From: Methanocorpusculum sp. UBA424
Lineage (GTDB): Archaea > Halobacteriota > Methanomicrobia > Methanomicrobiales > Methanocorpusculaceae
Length of the DNA stretch: 64,000 nt
Direction of reading: 5' to 3'
Assembly (NCBI GenBank): GCA_002498375.1
Contig: DAHC01000005.1
Coordinates: 25,149-89,148 of the forward strand
Positions 54,128-63,833 of the stretch are shown here, one piece after another. The position numbers and the translations under genes were made by a program. The notes under the pieces were generated by a model, which saw only the letters and a program-made list of their open reading frames with translations, made no database searches and had not been told where the DNA came from. Numbering within the stretch: position 1 is the stretch's first letter; each line of letters starts with the position of its first letter.

Positions 54128-55057
54128 TTACTTTTTTTTCAGTTCTTCAAGTTCGGCACGAATCTTTTCCAATTCAAGGATCTGTTCCCGGTGGTATGCA
54201 AGGATCATGTCGCTGATGAGTCCGATCATAAATGTCAGAATGCCGGTCACAATCAGGAGCATGGTCAGAATCGTCATCGGCAGATGTTCGATTCCCTTAA
54301 ACCAATCAACTAATACATAAATGCCGGTGATGAAACCAGCGAGGCCAAGAAGGATTCCAAGAACGCTGAAATGGAACAAGGGATTATTCATCTTCCCGTA
54401 TCTGTTTATCGCTCTGATGATTTTGTATCCGTCACGGAAAGGATTCAGTTTGGTGGGGGACCCCGGACGCTTCTTATAATATGTTGGCACGACCTCGAAT
54501 CGAAGATTGTGATGCACGACAGCTGAGCTGATTTCCGTCTCGATTTCAAATCCGGCTTCGGTGAGATTCATCTTTTCGATAGATTCCCTGGTGAACGCCC
54601 GATATCCTGAAAGGATGTCCGTCATGTAGACACCGTGTGCCCATTTGAAATACTTGTTCATGACTGAATTCCCAAGACGGTTCAAACGGGTGAGAGCTCC
54701 GTGTTCATAACTGCCGAGCCGATCACCGATCACATGATCCGCTCTTCCCGATACGAGCGGTTCGAGCATTGCATCGGCGTATTCAGGGGGATTGGTCCCG
54801 TCTCCGTCCAGCATAAGGATGTAGGGGTTGGTGATCTGCCTGAATGCTTCGATCATCGCAGCTCCTTTTCCTTTGCCGTTCTGGGTAATGACCCTGGCAC
54901 CGAGGCCTGATGCAATTTCCGGGGTCCCGTCCGAAGAGTGCCCGTCTACTATCAGGATATTCTTATAGCCAAGGCTCTGCAGCTCCTCGATGATCGGTCC
55001 GATCGTTGCTTTCTCATTGAGTGTCGGGATCAGTACACAGACGTCGTCTTTATTCAT
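54128..55057 (-). CDS. GT2 glycosyltransferase (dolichyl-phosphate sugar synthase-like)
   Basis: Protein of 309 residues with a GT-A catalytic domain (1-220): VLIPTLNEKATIG, metal motif DGDGTNPPEYAD and SGYRAFTRE, like DPM1/AglJ enzymes that load dolichol phosphate. Two membrane helices follow (about 230-285) and a charged coiled C-terminus. Likely charges lipid carriers for protein N-glycosylation. The gene comes six bases after argG on the same strand. Confidence 0.92.
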   Translation of the reverse strand: MNKDDVCVLIPTLNEKATIGPIIEELQSLGYKNILIVDGHSSDGTPEIASGLGARVITQNGKGKGAAMIEAFRQITNPYILMLDGDGTNPPEYADAMLEPLVSGRADHVIGDRLGSYEHGALTRLNRLGNSVMNKYFKWAHGVYMTDILSGYRAFTRESIEKMNLTEAGFEIETEISSAVVHHNLRFEVVPTYYKKRPGSPTKLNPFRDGYKIIRAINRYGKMNNPLFHFSVLGILLGLAGFITGIYVLVDWFKGIEHLPMTILTMLLIVTGILTFMIGLISDMILAYHREQILELEKIRAELEELKKK

Positions 55058-55063
55058 TATTTG

Positions 55064-56272
55064 TTACTTATTCTGAAGCTGCCAGAGCATTCTGCCCTGG
55101 ATGCCGAAGTATTTTGAGTATCCGATAGCATCCCGCTGATCGATGGTTGTTGAATCGAAGGAGACCATATCCATAGAGTAGATCGCATTCGGCGAAGCTC
55201 TGCCCATGATGTGAAGGCCTCCTTTATAGAGCTGAACATCGACCGTTCCGGTAACCCGTTCCTGCGTTTTGTTAATGAACGCATTCAGATCATGATAGAG
55301 AGGTTCGTGGATAAGTCCCATGTAGGCGAGTTCTGCCCACTGGTCGTCGACCATGTTTTTGAACTTCAACTCGGCCCGTGAAAGGACCAGTTTTTCAAGA
55401 TCTTTGTGTGCAGCGATCAGCACGGTTGCTGCCGGGTGTTCGTAATTTTCTCTGGCTTTCAGACCGAGCACACGGTCTTCGATCATATCGTTTCTGCCGA
55501 CGCTGTGTTTTCCGGCAAGCTTGTTGAGCGTGACGATCAGTTCGACACCGCTCATCTTTTTGCCGTTCAAAGATACCGGCACACCGTTTTCAAATCCGAT
55601 CGTGACGATTTCGGGTTCGTTCGGCGTGTCTTTGAGAGCTGCAGTCCAGTGGTATATCTCTTCAGGGGGATGATAGTCCGGCTCTTCAAGGCGGCCGCCT
55701 TCGATGCTGCGTGACCAGATGTTCTCGTCAACACTCCACGGGGTGGATTTTTTTACCGGGATCGGGATGTTGTTCTTTTCTGCGTAATCGATCTCCCATT
55801 CGCGGGTCATATTGTGTTCGCGCATCGGAGCGACGATGTCGAATCCGTGCATGCGGAAGATGTAATCGAATCGAAGCTGATCGTTTCCTTTACCGGTACA
55901 TCCGTGTCCGATTGCCGCGGCATTTTCCTGTTTTGCGATTTTTACGATCTCTTCGGCGATGATCGGGCGGGCGAGGGATGTGCCCATCGGGTATCCTTCG
56001 TAAAGCGCATTCGCCTTGATTGCCGGGAAGACATGGTTTTTGACAAATGCATCCTTTAGGTCGAGGGTATAATGCTTGTCTGCGATGAGGTTTCCTTTGT
56101 CGGTAGCCATCTTAACTTCGCTTTCGGGCTGACCAACATCTGCCGCAACCGTGACCACACGATCGTATCCGTACATGTTCTTCAAGATTGGAACACAAAT
56201 CGAGGTGTCGAGACCTCCGGAAAAGGCGAGGACAACAGTGCCTTTCCCTGTTTTCTCATTTGTATCTGTCAT
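55064..56272 (-). CDS. argG: argininosuccinate synthase
   Basis: Condenses citrulline and aspartate with ATP in arginine synthesis. The 402-residue protein has the ATP-loop [23 protein letters not shown], and the citrulline/aspartate-binding [11 protein letters not shown], of normal length. GGAGA lies 10 bases before the ATG. Possible promoter DNA at 56280-56400 is AT-rich. Confidence 0.97.
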   Translation of the reverse strand: MTDTNEKTGKGTVVLAFSGGLDTSICVPILKNMYGYDRVVTVAADVGQPESEVKMATDKGNLIADKHYTLDLKDAFVKNHVFPAIKANALYEGYPMGTSLARPIIAEEIVKIAKQENAAAIGHGCTGKGNDQLRFDYIFRMHGFDIVAPMREHNMTREWEIDYAEKNNIPIPVKKSTPWSVDENIWSRSIEGGRLEEPDYHPPEEIYHWTAALKDTPNEPEIVTIGFENGVPVSLNGKKMSGVELIVTLNKLAGKHSVGRNDMIEDRVLGLKARENYEHPAATVLIAAHKDLEKLVLSRAELKFKNMVDDQWAELAYMGLIHEPLYHDLNAFINKTQERVTGTVDVQLYKGGLHIMGRASPNAIYSMDMVSFDSTTIDQRDAIGYSKYFGIQGRMLWQLQNK

Positions 56273-56523
56273 GTGAATCTCCGATAAATACTGATTACTA
56301 TTTGTGTGCGCAAGATATTCAATACTGTGGCTTGCGGTATCGATATAATGAGATTATATCAGAAAAGAGTGTCCCATATGCTTTTTGCATCAGACAATAC
56401 CCGGCATACGAATAGCCTATGGTTTACCTTAATATCATTACAGAACGCATGAACATGCACGCACAATATTCCCGATATTCCATACATTCATGGTGTGGCC
56501 AAGTCTTCACCGGTTTCAAATCT

Positions 56524-57903
56524 ATGATCCAAACCAGCAGTCTTCGGCAGTACCTTCTGATGATCCTTGCAAGCACGGCCGTGTTTCTGGATTATCTGGA
56601 CACGAGCATCGTTTCGATAGCTTTGCCGACGATCTCTGCCGATCTCGGCATTGGATCGCTGACGGCTTCATGGGTGATGACTTCGTATCTTCTCGCTCTT
56701 GGGAGTACTCTTCTTCTCTTCGGAAAACTTGCCGACAGAACCGGACGCGACAGGGAGATATTCACTGCAGGTTTTGTTTTGTTCACGTTATCCTCATTCC
56801 TGTGTGGAATTTCTCCAAACATCGAGTTCCTGATTGGATTTCGTGTCATTCAAGGGATTGCCGCCGGTATGATGGTGTCTACGGCGACCATGCTGATCAC
56901 AACACGCCTGCCTTCAGGGACACGGGGGCTTGGAATGGGCGTTATTGCGACATCCGGCGGTATCGCGCTGGCACTGGGACCGGGACTTGGCGGATTGGTG
57001 ACCGAGTTCATCAGCTGGCACTGGATATTCTTCATCAATATACCGATAGGCATTGCCGCGGTTATCCTCGCCGTATTTCTGATCCCGGCATCGGCGGTCA
57101 GGCAGAATGCAAAACAGCCTTTCGATATTTTAGGAGCTTGTCTTTTGGCCGCAACGCTTGTATCTTTACTCATGGGTCTTGAACTCGGTTTATCCGAGGG
57201 GTGGACTCCGCAGGTAATGTTGCTCATTGGTATCTTTCCTATTCTCGGCTTTGTCTTTTTCCGCTGGGAACTGCGGCATCCGGATCCTGTTCTTTCAGCC
57301 AGACTTTTTTTAAACCGGACCGTGATGTGGGCATCATTTTCAACCTTACTGGTCACTCTTGTCTATCTGGGAATCGTTTATCTGATACCCTTTTATCTGA
57401 CGGGTTCGATTCAGATGTCTGTGGCTGCGGCGGGACTCGTGATGCTTCTTGCCCCGGTCTCTATGGCTCTTATCGGAATCCCGGCTGGCGCACTTTCGCA
57501 GAAAATCGGATGCATGCGTCCATGCAATCTCGCAGCGGTTTTGATGGCGGGGGGTCTTGTGGTCCTCGTTTTTGGTATCGCTCTAGCCTATCTGCCTTTG
57601 CTTTTTGCCGGACTGATGCTTCTTGGTCTTGGGATGGGACTGAACGAAGGGCCGAGTATGCAGCGGATAACTCTCCACTGTCCCCGCGAACTGCAGGGAT
57701 CTTCGGGAGGTCTGATATTTACGGTAATGAACATCGGATGCATTCTTGGAGTGGCTGTATTTTCGGCAGCTGCCTCGCTTGGATCGGGCAGCGGCGATGT
57801 ATATACTGATCAAGGTATTATTGCTGCCTGTATTGCGGGAATAATCGCCGCTGTTTGTGCCTATATTTCGTCCCGTCTCGCACGCGATCAAATCTGTTGT
57901 TAA
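56524..57903 (+). CDS. MFS multidrug exporter, DHA2 (14-helix) type
   Basis: Membrane exporter of about 459 residues with 13-14 hydrophobic helices and the DHA2 signatures LDTSIVSIALPTI (motif D1), LFGKLADRTGRD (motif A) and the proline/glycine-rich motif C ALALGPGLGGLV. Expected to expel drugs or metabolites using the proton gradient. The frame is open from 56419; I prefer ATG 56524 because it leaves the usual ten residues before helix 1, but no strong ribosome-binding site decides it. Confidence 0.9.
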   Translation: MIQTSSLRQYLLMILASTAVFLDYLDTSIVSIALPTISADLGIGSLTASWVMTSYLLALGSTLLLFGKLADRTGRDREIFTAGFVLFTLSSFLCGISPNIEFLIGFRVIQGIAAGMMVSTATMLITTRLPSGTRGLGMGVIATSGGIALALGPGLGGLVTEFISWHWIFFINIPIGIAAVILAVFLIPASAVRQNAKQPFDILGACLLAATLVSLLMGLELGLSEGWTPQVMLLIGIFPILGFVFFRWELRHPDPVLSARLFLNRTVMWASFSTLLVTLVYLGIVYLIPFYLTGSIQMSVAAAGLVMLLAPVSMALIGIPAGALSQKIGCMRPCNLAAVLMAGGLVVLVFGIALAYLPLLFAGLMLLGLGMGLNEGPSMQRITLHCPRELQGSSGGLIFTVMNIGCILGVAVFSAAASLGSGSGDVYTDQGIIAACIAGIIAAVCAYISSRLARDQICC

Positions 57904-58020
57904 TCATTTTTATTATAAAATACCCTTCAGGCTGCGATATTTCTTGGCATAAACTCCCATTATACATACCTTTATCATGTCTGGGATAAATCAATAAATT
58001 AAACCTTTTGGAGAAAAAAA

Positions 58021-59520
58021 ATGTCCGAACTCTACAAAAAAATGATTGACGAGGCAATGGCTGCACAGCATGCCGACGTCGAAGTTCTCAAAGAGAGACG
58101 TGGAAAGCATTTCACGCTCAAGGATGCCCGTCCCTATGTTGAGGCGGTGGAAAAGATGACTGTCGGTCCAAAACAGAGTGCCGCGGTCATTAACCTGCAC
58201 AAAGAGTCCGTGAAAACGCACTTCAATGTTCTCTCGGGTCTGACCAGACACGTCAAGCCCGAAGACGATCCCTTTGTCGAACATTACCAGACACCCGTCA
58301 TTTTGGAAATCCTGCGCGATCAGGATGCAAAGTTTGCAAAGAGTCTGGAGATCTTTGCCGATTCGATCAAAACCCACGAGGCGATCATCGGGAAGGAAGC
58401 TGCACGCTGTTATGCAGGTTTCTATGGGCCGACCTGTGTCGTTGACTTTGCATTGATGCCGGGTTCAACCAGCAATGTGGTTAACCAGGTCCTCACGAAA
58501 ACCGACATTCCGGTCGCTCACAAGCAGGCGATTCTTGCAGCCAAATCCTGGGGTATGAACACCTCGTACGGTATCGGCGACCTGTTTGCCAAACGCATCG
58601 AAGCCGGCGACACTCTTGCCGAAGCATCCAGAAAGGAGGTCCGTCAGCTTCAGGATCTTTACCGGAACCCGGTAGAAGCTCAGGCAAAACTCATGCAGAG
58701 AGCCGGTATGAAATCCTTCTCCACAAGGAGATATATGGAGAACTACCGCAAAGGCATGGAAAAAACCGTAAAAGCGGCCATTGATGACGGTGTTCATTAC
58801 GGAAACATCGCTACGATCCCGGCCTACTGTGTTGGAGATATTTCTCACCACATTTCCCAGTCCACATACAACATGTGCAAGGATGATGTGATCATGGCAA
58901 CGATCGAGGCCGTAACCAACGTTATTGAAAAGACGCTTCTTGCTGCCGTTCCAAGCATCAAAAACCCGTATCAGCTGCTGAATCTCGCGACCGGCGCTTC
59001 TGCCGCGGCAACCGAGTATCTTCTGGAACTTGATGCATTCAATGCTCCAATGATCGTGGATCTTCTGACGAAGAGGTATCACAACCTTGTGATGATCAAT
59101 CCGACAAGAGGGGCAGCTGCAGAACTGCACAACTGCGATTTCATGGATATGATCTACCGCGGCTGGAAGATCCTTGACAAAGCTGAGAGGATCAAGAACG
59201 GATCGGGCAAACCGCTCGTTCCAAAAGTCGACGGCATCCCGATCGATCTCTCACCGATCCATGAGAATGAGGTTCTGATGAACCCTCAGCGCTATGCATA
59301 TCCGGCATGCGCTATCACGGTTCGCGCTTCGGCTCTTATGCGGCTTGCCGACTATCCGTGTCTTCTGACAAGCGAGCCGATTACGGCCACGATGATGACG
59401 AACATCATTGCACTTGACAAAAAGACGGCGGCAGCGCCGGTTCGTTCGTGCAAGAGTTGCGCGACCGCATGCCTGATCGGGTCCCGACACCAGTACTGCC
59501 AGTACCGCGAGGCTGTGTAA
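58021..59520 (+). CDS. DUF2193 family protein
   Basis: Soluble protein of 499 residues that I match to the archaeal DUF2193 family, found mostly in methanogens and without known activity. It is largely helical with many conserved His, Cys and Asn positions (GFYGPTCVVDFALMPGSTSNVVN, TIPAYCVGDISHHISQSTYNMC) and ends with a Cys-rich tail, RSCKSCATACLIGSRHQYCQ, that could bind metal. GGAG precedes the ATG. TATA-like DNA lies at 57958-57968. It is followed without a gap by a zinc-ribbon gene and an aquaporin. Confidence 0.82.
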   Translation: MSELYKKMIDEAMAAQHADVEVLKERRGKHFTLKDARPYVEAVEKMTVGPKQSAAVINLHKESVKTHFNVLSGLTRHVKPEDDPFVEHYQTPVILEILRDQDAKFAKSLEIFADSIKTHEAIIGKEAARCYAGFYGPTCVVDFALMPGSTSNVVNQVLTKTDIPVAHKQAILAAKSWGMNTSYGIGDLFAKRIEAGDTLAEASRKEVRQLQDLYRNPVEAQAKLMQRAGMKSFSTRRYMENYRKGMEKTVKAAIDDGVHYGNIATIPAYCVGDISHHISQSTYNMCKDDVIMATIEAVTNVIEKTLLAAVPSIKNPYQLLNLATGASAAATEYLLELDAFNAPMIVDLLTKRYHNLVMINPTRGAAAELHNCDFMDMIYRGWKILDKAERIKNGSGKPLVPKVDGIPIDLSPIHENEVLMNPQRYAYPACAITVRASALMRLADYPCLLTSEPITATMMTNIIALDKKTAAAPVRSCKSCATACLIGSRHQYCQYREAV

Positions 59521-59733
59521 ATGAAATGTTACGTGTGTGAACAGCTGGGGGTCGACCGGGAAGCGACCGGTGTATGTATCGTGTGCGGGATGGGTCTCTG
59601 CACTGAGCATATGGTTCGTTCCGATGTTGAGATATGGGAAGGGGGGTATCCCTTCCCCTCAAAGAAACTGAAGCATTCGATCCCCCGGATCCTCTGCCCC
59701 GAGTGCAGCCACGCATTTAAGGGTGACAAGTAA
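59521..59733 (+). CDS. DUF2180 family zinc-ribbon protein
   Basis: Small protein of 70 residues with Cys pairs CYVCEQ, CIVCGMGLC and CPEC, forming two likely zinc sites (treble-clef/B-box-like). Function unknown. It starts directly after the DUF2193 stop and overlaps the aquaporin start by one base, so the three are one operon. Confidence 0.85.
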   Translation: MKCYVCEQLGVDREATGVCIVCGMGLCTEHMVRSDVEIWEGGYPFPSKKLKHSIPRILCPECSHAFKGDK

Positions 59734-60479
59734 TGGATCTCTTTAAACGCTCGGTTGCAGAACTCATCGGCACGATGATCCTTGTGTTCATCGGCTGCGG
59801 CTCGGTTGTGATGATGCTGATGCTTGCGGCAGGCACCACCCCTTCAAGCTCATTTAACATCGGTATCGGAGCGCTTGGCGGGATGGGAGACTGGTTTGGC
59901 ATCAGTGCAGCCTTCGGTCTGGCCGTTACCGTGGTAATTTATGCCCTGGGAACTGTGTCCGGAGCCCACATAAATCCGGCAGTGAGCATAGCTCTCTGTG
60001 CGATCCGCAAGTTCCCGGTGAAAGATACGGTAGTGTATGTCATCGCTCAGTGTATCGGTGCATTTTTCGGCGCAGCTCTGCTGTTTCTGATAATCGGTCC
60101 GGAATCGCTCAGCGTCGGCGGACTTGGTGCAACTGCCCCGTTCCCCGGGATCTCCCTATGGCAGGCTCTCCTGGCAGAAATCGTCGGTACATTTGTACTC
60201 ATGCTCGTAATCATGGGGGTCGCGGTTGATAAGAAAGCGCCCGCAGGGTTTGCCGGTCTTGCGATCGGTGCGGCCGTGACCACAGTCATCGTTGCAATCG
60301 GAAACATCTCCGGCGGCTCGATCAACCCGGCACGTACCTTTGGTCCTGACTTAATGGGACTGATCGTTTCGGGCTCCGATGCGCTCTGGACCACGTTCCC
60401 GATCTATGTGATAGGTCCCATCGTCGGCGCCGTACTCGCTGCGTTCTTCTATGTATTCGTAGCGGGAAAACCGGAGTGA
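59733..60479 (+). CDS. aqpM: aquaporin (AqpM-like)
   Basis: Water or small-solute channel of 248 residues with six helices and both NPA loops (GAHINPAV, 81-83, and GSINPARTF, 198-200). Methanogen AqpM conducts water and, less well, glycerol; gases such as H2S or CO2 have been proposed. It ends the DUF2193-DUF2180 operon, which suggests a link between transport and those unknown proteins. Confidence 0.95.
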   Translation: MDLFKRSVAELIGTMILVFIGCGSVVMMLMLAAGTTPSSSFNIGIGALGGMGDWFGISAAFGLAVTVVIYALGTVSGAHINPAVSIALCAIRKFPVKDTVVYVIAQCIGAFFGAALLFLIIGPESLSVGGLGATAPFPGISLWQALLAEIVGTFVLMLVIMGVAVDKKAPAGFAGLAIGAAVTTVIVAIGNISGGSINPARTFGPDLMGLIVSGSDALWTTFPIYVIGPIVGAVLAAFFYVFVAGKPE

Positions 60480-60533
60480 TCTCACCCCTTATTTTTTAAG
60501 TAATTTCAGTGTCGGGCTCAGTTTGAAAAAAGG

Positions 60534-61124
60534 TTATGACCGTTCGCCGTAGATCCTCTTGATCTCGTGCGCCTCGGCCGATTTGTCTTTTCTGGTAATG
60601 ACGTTTCCTTTCCGGAGTTTGATTCTTGTCACACGGAACTGTTTCCCGCCGACGGATGTGATGTGGTCGATGGTATACACTTTGTTTCCGTCGACATTTT
60701 CATACAGCGGAATCGTCACGGCGCCTTTGTTTAAGGATGCGCGGATAATGACCTGGTCAACAAGTCTCGTCCAGAGCACTTCGATCTTTTCGGCGGGAAG
60801 TTTCTGTCTGCGTGCATTGTTCTCTTCGATCGACGTAACCTCTACGCTGAACGAATCGTCTCCGACTTCGGCAACCAGATAATCTCCTACCGAGATGGTG
60901 TCTCCTTCCAGAAGTTCGATCGACCCGGTATGTGAATCATTCCCATAGCTGACGACTGCCTTTACGGTCAAAACCTTCGGTTCTTTCAAGGTAACCCGCA
61001 TCACATGTCCGCAGACAGTACATTTTACAACGGCTTCCGGCGGCTCTTTGAGGATCTCAAAATCCGTCTCCTCTAGACAGACCGGACAGTCGAGTAATAT
61101 CATATCGTTATCCATATTGTACAT
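60534..61124 (-). CDS. HVO_0476-family zinc-finger protein
   Basis: Archaeal protein of about 196 residues, function unknown. The zinc ribbon is LDCPVCLEE and VKCTVCGHVM. The rest is beta-rich with a basic C-terminus (ITRIKLRKGNVITRKDKSAEAHEIKRI), which suggests RNA or ribosome contact. Three ATG codons lie close together (61124, 61115, 61103); I keep the first without proof. Confidence 0.85.
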   Translation of the reverse strand: MYNMDNDMILLDCPVCLEETDFEILKEPPEAVVKCTVCGHVMRVTLKEPKVLTVKAVVSYGNDSHTGSIELLEGDTISVGDYLVAEVGDDSFSVEVTSIEENNARRQKLPAEKIEVLWTRLVDQVIIRASLNKGAVTIPLYENVDGNKVYTIDHITSVGGKQFRVTRIKLRKGNVITRKDKSAEAHEIKRIYGERS

Positions 61125-61158
61125 ATTGGATTTTCAAAGAGATAAGCACACCCTCAAA

Positions 61159-61736
61159 CCTGAATTTGACAGTTAGTGGAAATGCCACATAATGAAGGCC
61201 CCTAAGCATTTTTCAAAAGCCATGATAAATTCTCTCGCGAGTCACTTACTTTTCAGAATAAATCTTCAATGTATCACATATTTTTCTAATTATGGGGTGC
61301 GGGAGGGCGACTTCGGCGCGGAGCCCGACGCGGTGGAGATATCCTATATGCCGTGGCCCCATATGTTGCGTGCAAGCCTTCGGCTTGCGTGCCGCCTCAA
61401 ATGGGCTTTGCCCATTTGGGCTTTCCGGGTAGTTCGATGGAGATGGAATATTCAGATATTACGTATGCTGTGTTGGGGTGTAGATCCAATTCGGGAAGTA
61501 TTAGATCATGATCATACTCCCAAACTACTTCCCTTCAAAATCCCTCTAATACCCCCCAATCCCTTCTGTTCTGACTATTCAACGACAGATTCGCTAAGCA
61601 GGACGTTAACGCGAGCCTTGAACATAAGATATTTCCACCGCGGGACGCTCCGCGCCGAAGTCGCGTCCCCGCACCCCTTAATCAGAAAAAAGGAAAGAGA
61701 TGTGGGGGAGCATATTTGCCAACTGTCAAATTCAGG
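61159..61736. mobile_element. non-autonomous (MITE-like) element with terminal repeats and target duplication
   Basis: The 16 bases CCTGAATTTGACAGTT at 61159-61174 recur as their exact reverse complement at 61721-61736. The six bases CTCAAA flank both ends directly (61153-61158 and 61737-61742), the mark of a target duplication. The 578-base interior has no transposase; it is mostly a fold-back. The left segment 61286-61350 is largely the reverse complement of the right segment 61630-61695, and the middle holds hairpins at 61372-61388 and 61398-61418. A transposase elsewhere in the genome must act on it. Confidence 0.85.
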
Positions 61737-61814
61737 CTCAAAGTGAAACGGCGAATCTGTTTTTCTTCCTGCATATGTTATATCTGATGAAACAGACAAC
61801 ACGTAATCAAGGGC

Positions 61815-62243
61815 ATGCCAGTTACTGAAATCATCCATTGTCGCGGACATAAAAATGTTTTAGGGCGTCACAAAAGTACGTTCGAGATCACGAAAGAAAC
61901 AGAACTTTCCAAAAACGGTGACTGTATCATTGCTGTCGGAGCTGACAAAGGGGCTATGGATTTATCCCCGGAGTTTCGGGAGGCCATCTCTCATGAAGAT
62001 GCTGTTCTTCGAACAACTCTTACCTGCGGGGAGCATTCGGTGACTATTCTTTCGCAGGGTGCGCCCGGGATAACACTGACCCATCCTACGGACCTGGTCT
62101 GGAGAAGAAGCAGTTTTGTTTGTCCCAGAACGATCGCCGTGTACAGTGATCACACCGCAGCTCTTCTTCCCCGGGAAATGATGGCAGCTTTACAAAATGG
62201 AGCCGAACTGGTGGTTACTCTGATTGTTGAGGAACCTCAGTAA
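61815..62243 (+). CDS. DUF371 family protein
   Basis: Archaeal protein of 142 residues, unknown function. The N-terminus has IHCRGHKNVLGRHKSTFEITKE and a central IIAVGADKGAMDLSPEFREA, which are family hallmarks. Its end overlaps the end of xseB on the other strand by 29 bases. Confidence 0.87.
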   Translation: MPVTEIIHCRGHKNVLGRHKSTFEITKETELSKNGDCIIAVGADKGAMDLSPEFREAISHEDAVLRTTLTCGEHSVTILSQGAPGITLTHPTDLVWRRSSFVCPRTIAVYSDHTAALLPREMMAALQNGAELVVTLIVEEPQ

Positions 62244-62418
62244 TCGTCAGCTCGGCTTTTTGGAGAAATGTCTCACATTTCTGGATAAGTGCCATTCCCC
62301 GCTGATGCAGATTTACCGCCTCTTCGATAGGGGTGTTTGGATCATCAAGCTGTTTTGCGATCTCGCGCAGTTCTGCAATCATTTCTTCGTAGGTTGGTTC
62401 GGATTCTTTTTTGGTCAT
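62215..62418 (-). CDS. xseB: exodeoxyribonuclease VII small subunit
   Basis: Small subunit of 67 residues with the family helix-turn layout (TYEEMIAELREIAKQLDDPN, LHQRGMALIQKCETFLQKAE). It overlaps the xseA stop by four bases and is translated with it. It is mostly a bacterial protein. Confidence 0.94.
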   Translation of the reverse strand: MTKKESEPTYEEMIAELREIAKQLDDPNTPIEEAVNLHQRGMALIQKCETFLQKAELTITEVPQQSE

Positions 62419-63791
62419 TTGATACTCTCCACAATCGAGGTGATCTCTCCATCGGCAAGTTTCAGACTGAGATGGTCATCTTTGGCAATATTTTTCACAG
62501 ATCTGACAAGTGTCCCCTCTTTCCACACAAGAGCGTAGCCGCGTTCAAGCGGTTTGTAGGGGTCACGTCCGAGAATAATTTCTTTTTGAGCAAGCAGGAC
62601 AAGCCGTGCCGTGGTGATTTTGTTTTTCACCCCTTTTTCAATCATCGCCGACCATGCACTGCATGCCTCGTGCTCAACCGATATCCGGCGAAGACATGCT
62701 CTTCTGATCCGCTCTTCGAGTTCAGCCGTCTGCTGATGCATGAGTTCCAGCTTTCGGGTCAGCCGGTTCGGTTCGACTCTGATTTTCAGGTCGGCAACAT
62801 TTTTCTGTTCTACCAAAAGAAGCCAGCTCATTCTGTCGTGAATGGACCGCCGATCCTTTTCAAGTTTTTCCAGAAGAACGGACCGGTCCGGAACTACCGT
62901 CTCGGCAGCCGCAGATGGGGTTGGAACTCTCCGGTCTGCAGCAAAATCCGAAAGCGTCGTGTCGGTTTCATGGCCGACCGCGCTGATGATCGGAACGGTC
63001 GAGTTCCGGATCGCGGTGACGACATCGGGATGGTTAAAGACGAACAGATCTTCAAAACTTCCTCCCCCGCGGGCAATAATGATCACATCGGCTTTGTCCT
63101 GCAGAGACCGGATCGCAGATACGATCCCGATTTCAGCCCCGTCTCCCTGAACGGACGTTCCGGCCAAAAGGATCGGGAGAGGATATCTTCGGCTGATCAC
63201 ATTCTTGATATCCTGAAGAACGGATCCCGTCTTCGAGGTGACGACGCCGATGTTTCGCGGAAAAAGCGGCGGGTCACGCATTTCTGACTGCGGCCTTGGA
63301 ATGATCCCTTTTGCCTCCAGTTCCTTTCGCCACTGTTCTTTCAAAAGATATAACCCAGCTTTTCCGGATACCGCCGGCTCCATTTTTTTTATGATGAACT
63401 GAAGTCTTCCTCCAGCCGGGTAAAAATCGACCAGACCCGTTGCCTGAACGAGCAGTCCGTCTTTTACGGAAAACGGGAGAGTTTTGACTGCATACTTCCA
63501 CATCACGCAGGAAATTGAGGCCGGATTATCTCCCTGTTCCGTGAGTGAAAAATACAGATGCCCGGACGCGTTTGGACGATATCCGGTGATCTCCCCCCTG
63601 ACGACAATGTCGGTCAGGAGCGGGCAGTCAACAACTTCCCGGATCCGTTTTGCAAGTTCGGATACACTGAGTGCGGTGTCTGACACGCCGAGCGTTGAGT
63701 TTTCCGTAATCGGGGTAAGAAGCGAGGATTCGGACTCTTCGTTATCAAACGCAAGCGTCTTCTGCTGAGCTATCCGCTTCTTTCCTGCCAT
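62415..63791 (-). CDS. xseA: exodeoxyribonuclease VII large subunit
   Basis: Single-strand-specific exonuclease subunit, 458 residues. It has the N-terminal OB domain (VVRGEITGYRPNASGHLYFSL), the catalytic middle with GVVTSKTGSVLQDI, ARGGGSFEDLFVFN and GHETDTTLSDFAADRR, and a helical C-terminal part. A Gln/Lys-rich N-terminal tail of about 45 residues precedes the domain. Exonuclease VII is rare in archaea. Confidence 0.95.
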   Translation of the reverse strand: MAGKKRIAQQKTLAFDNEESESSLLTPITENSTLGVSDTALSVSELAKRIREVVDCPLLTDIVVRGEITGYRPNASGHLYFSLTEQGDNPASISCVMWKYAVKTLPFSVKDGLLVQATGLVDFYPAGGRLQFIIKKMEPAVSGKAGLYLLKEQWRKELEAKGIIPRPQSEMRDPPLFPRNIGVVTSKTGSVLQDIKNVISRRYPLPILLAGTSVQGDGAEIGIVSAIRSLQDKADVIIIARGGGSFEDLFVFNHPDVVTAIRNSTVPIISAVGHETDTTLSDFAADRRVPTPSAAAETVVPDRSVLLEKLEKDRRSIHDRMSWLLLVEQKNVADLKIRVEPNRLTRKLELMHQQTAELEERIRRACLRRISVEHEACSAWSAMIEKGVKNKITTARLVLLAQKEIILGRDPYKPLERGYALVWKEGTLVRSVKNIAKDDHLSLKLADGEITSIVESIK

Positions 63792-63833
63792 ATACCATAC
63801 ATTTAGTTGCTGACATGAGAAATATAACGGTCA

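Noticed and set aside
61192..61746. 184-residue open frame inside the mobile element
   Set aside because: It reads through hairpins and inverted arms and runs past the element's right end; no transposase motif (DDE or otherwise).
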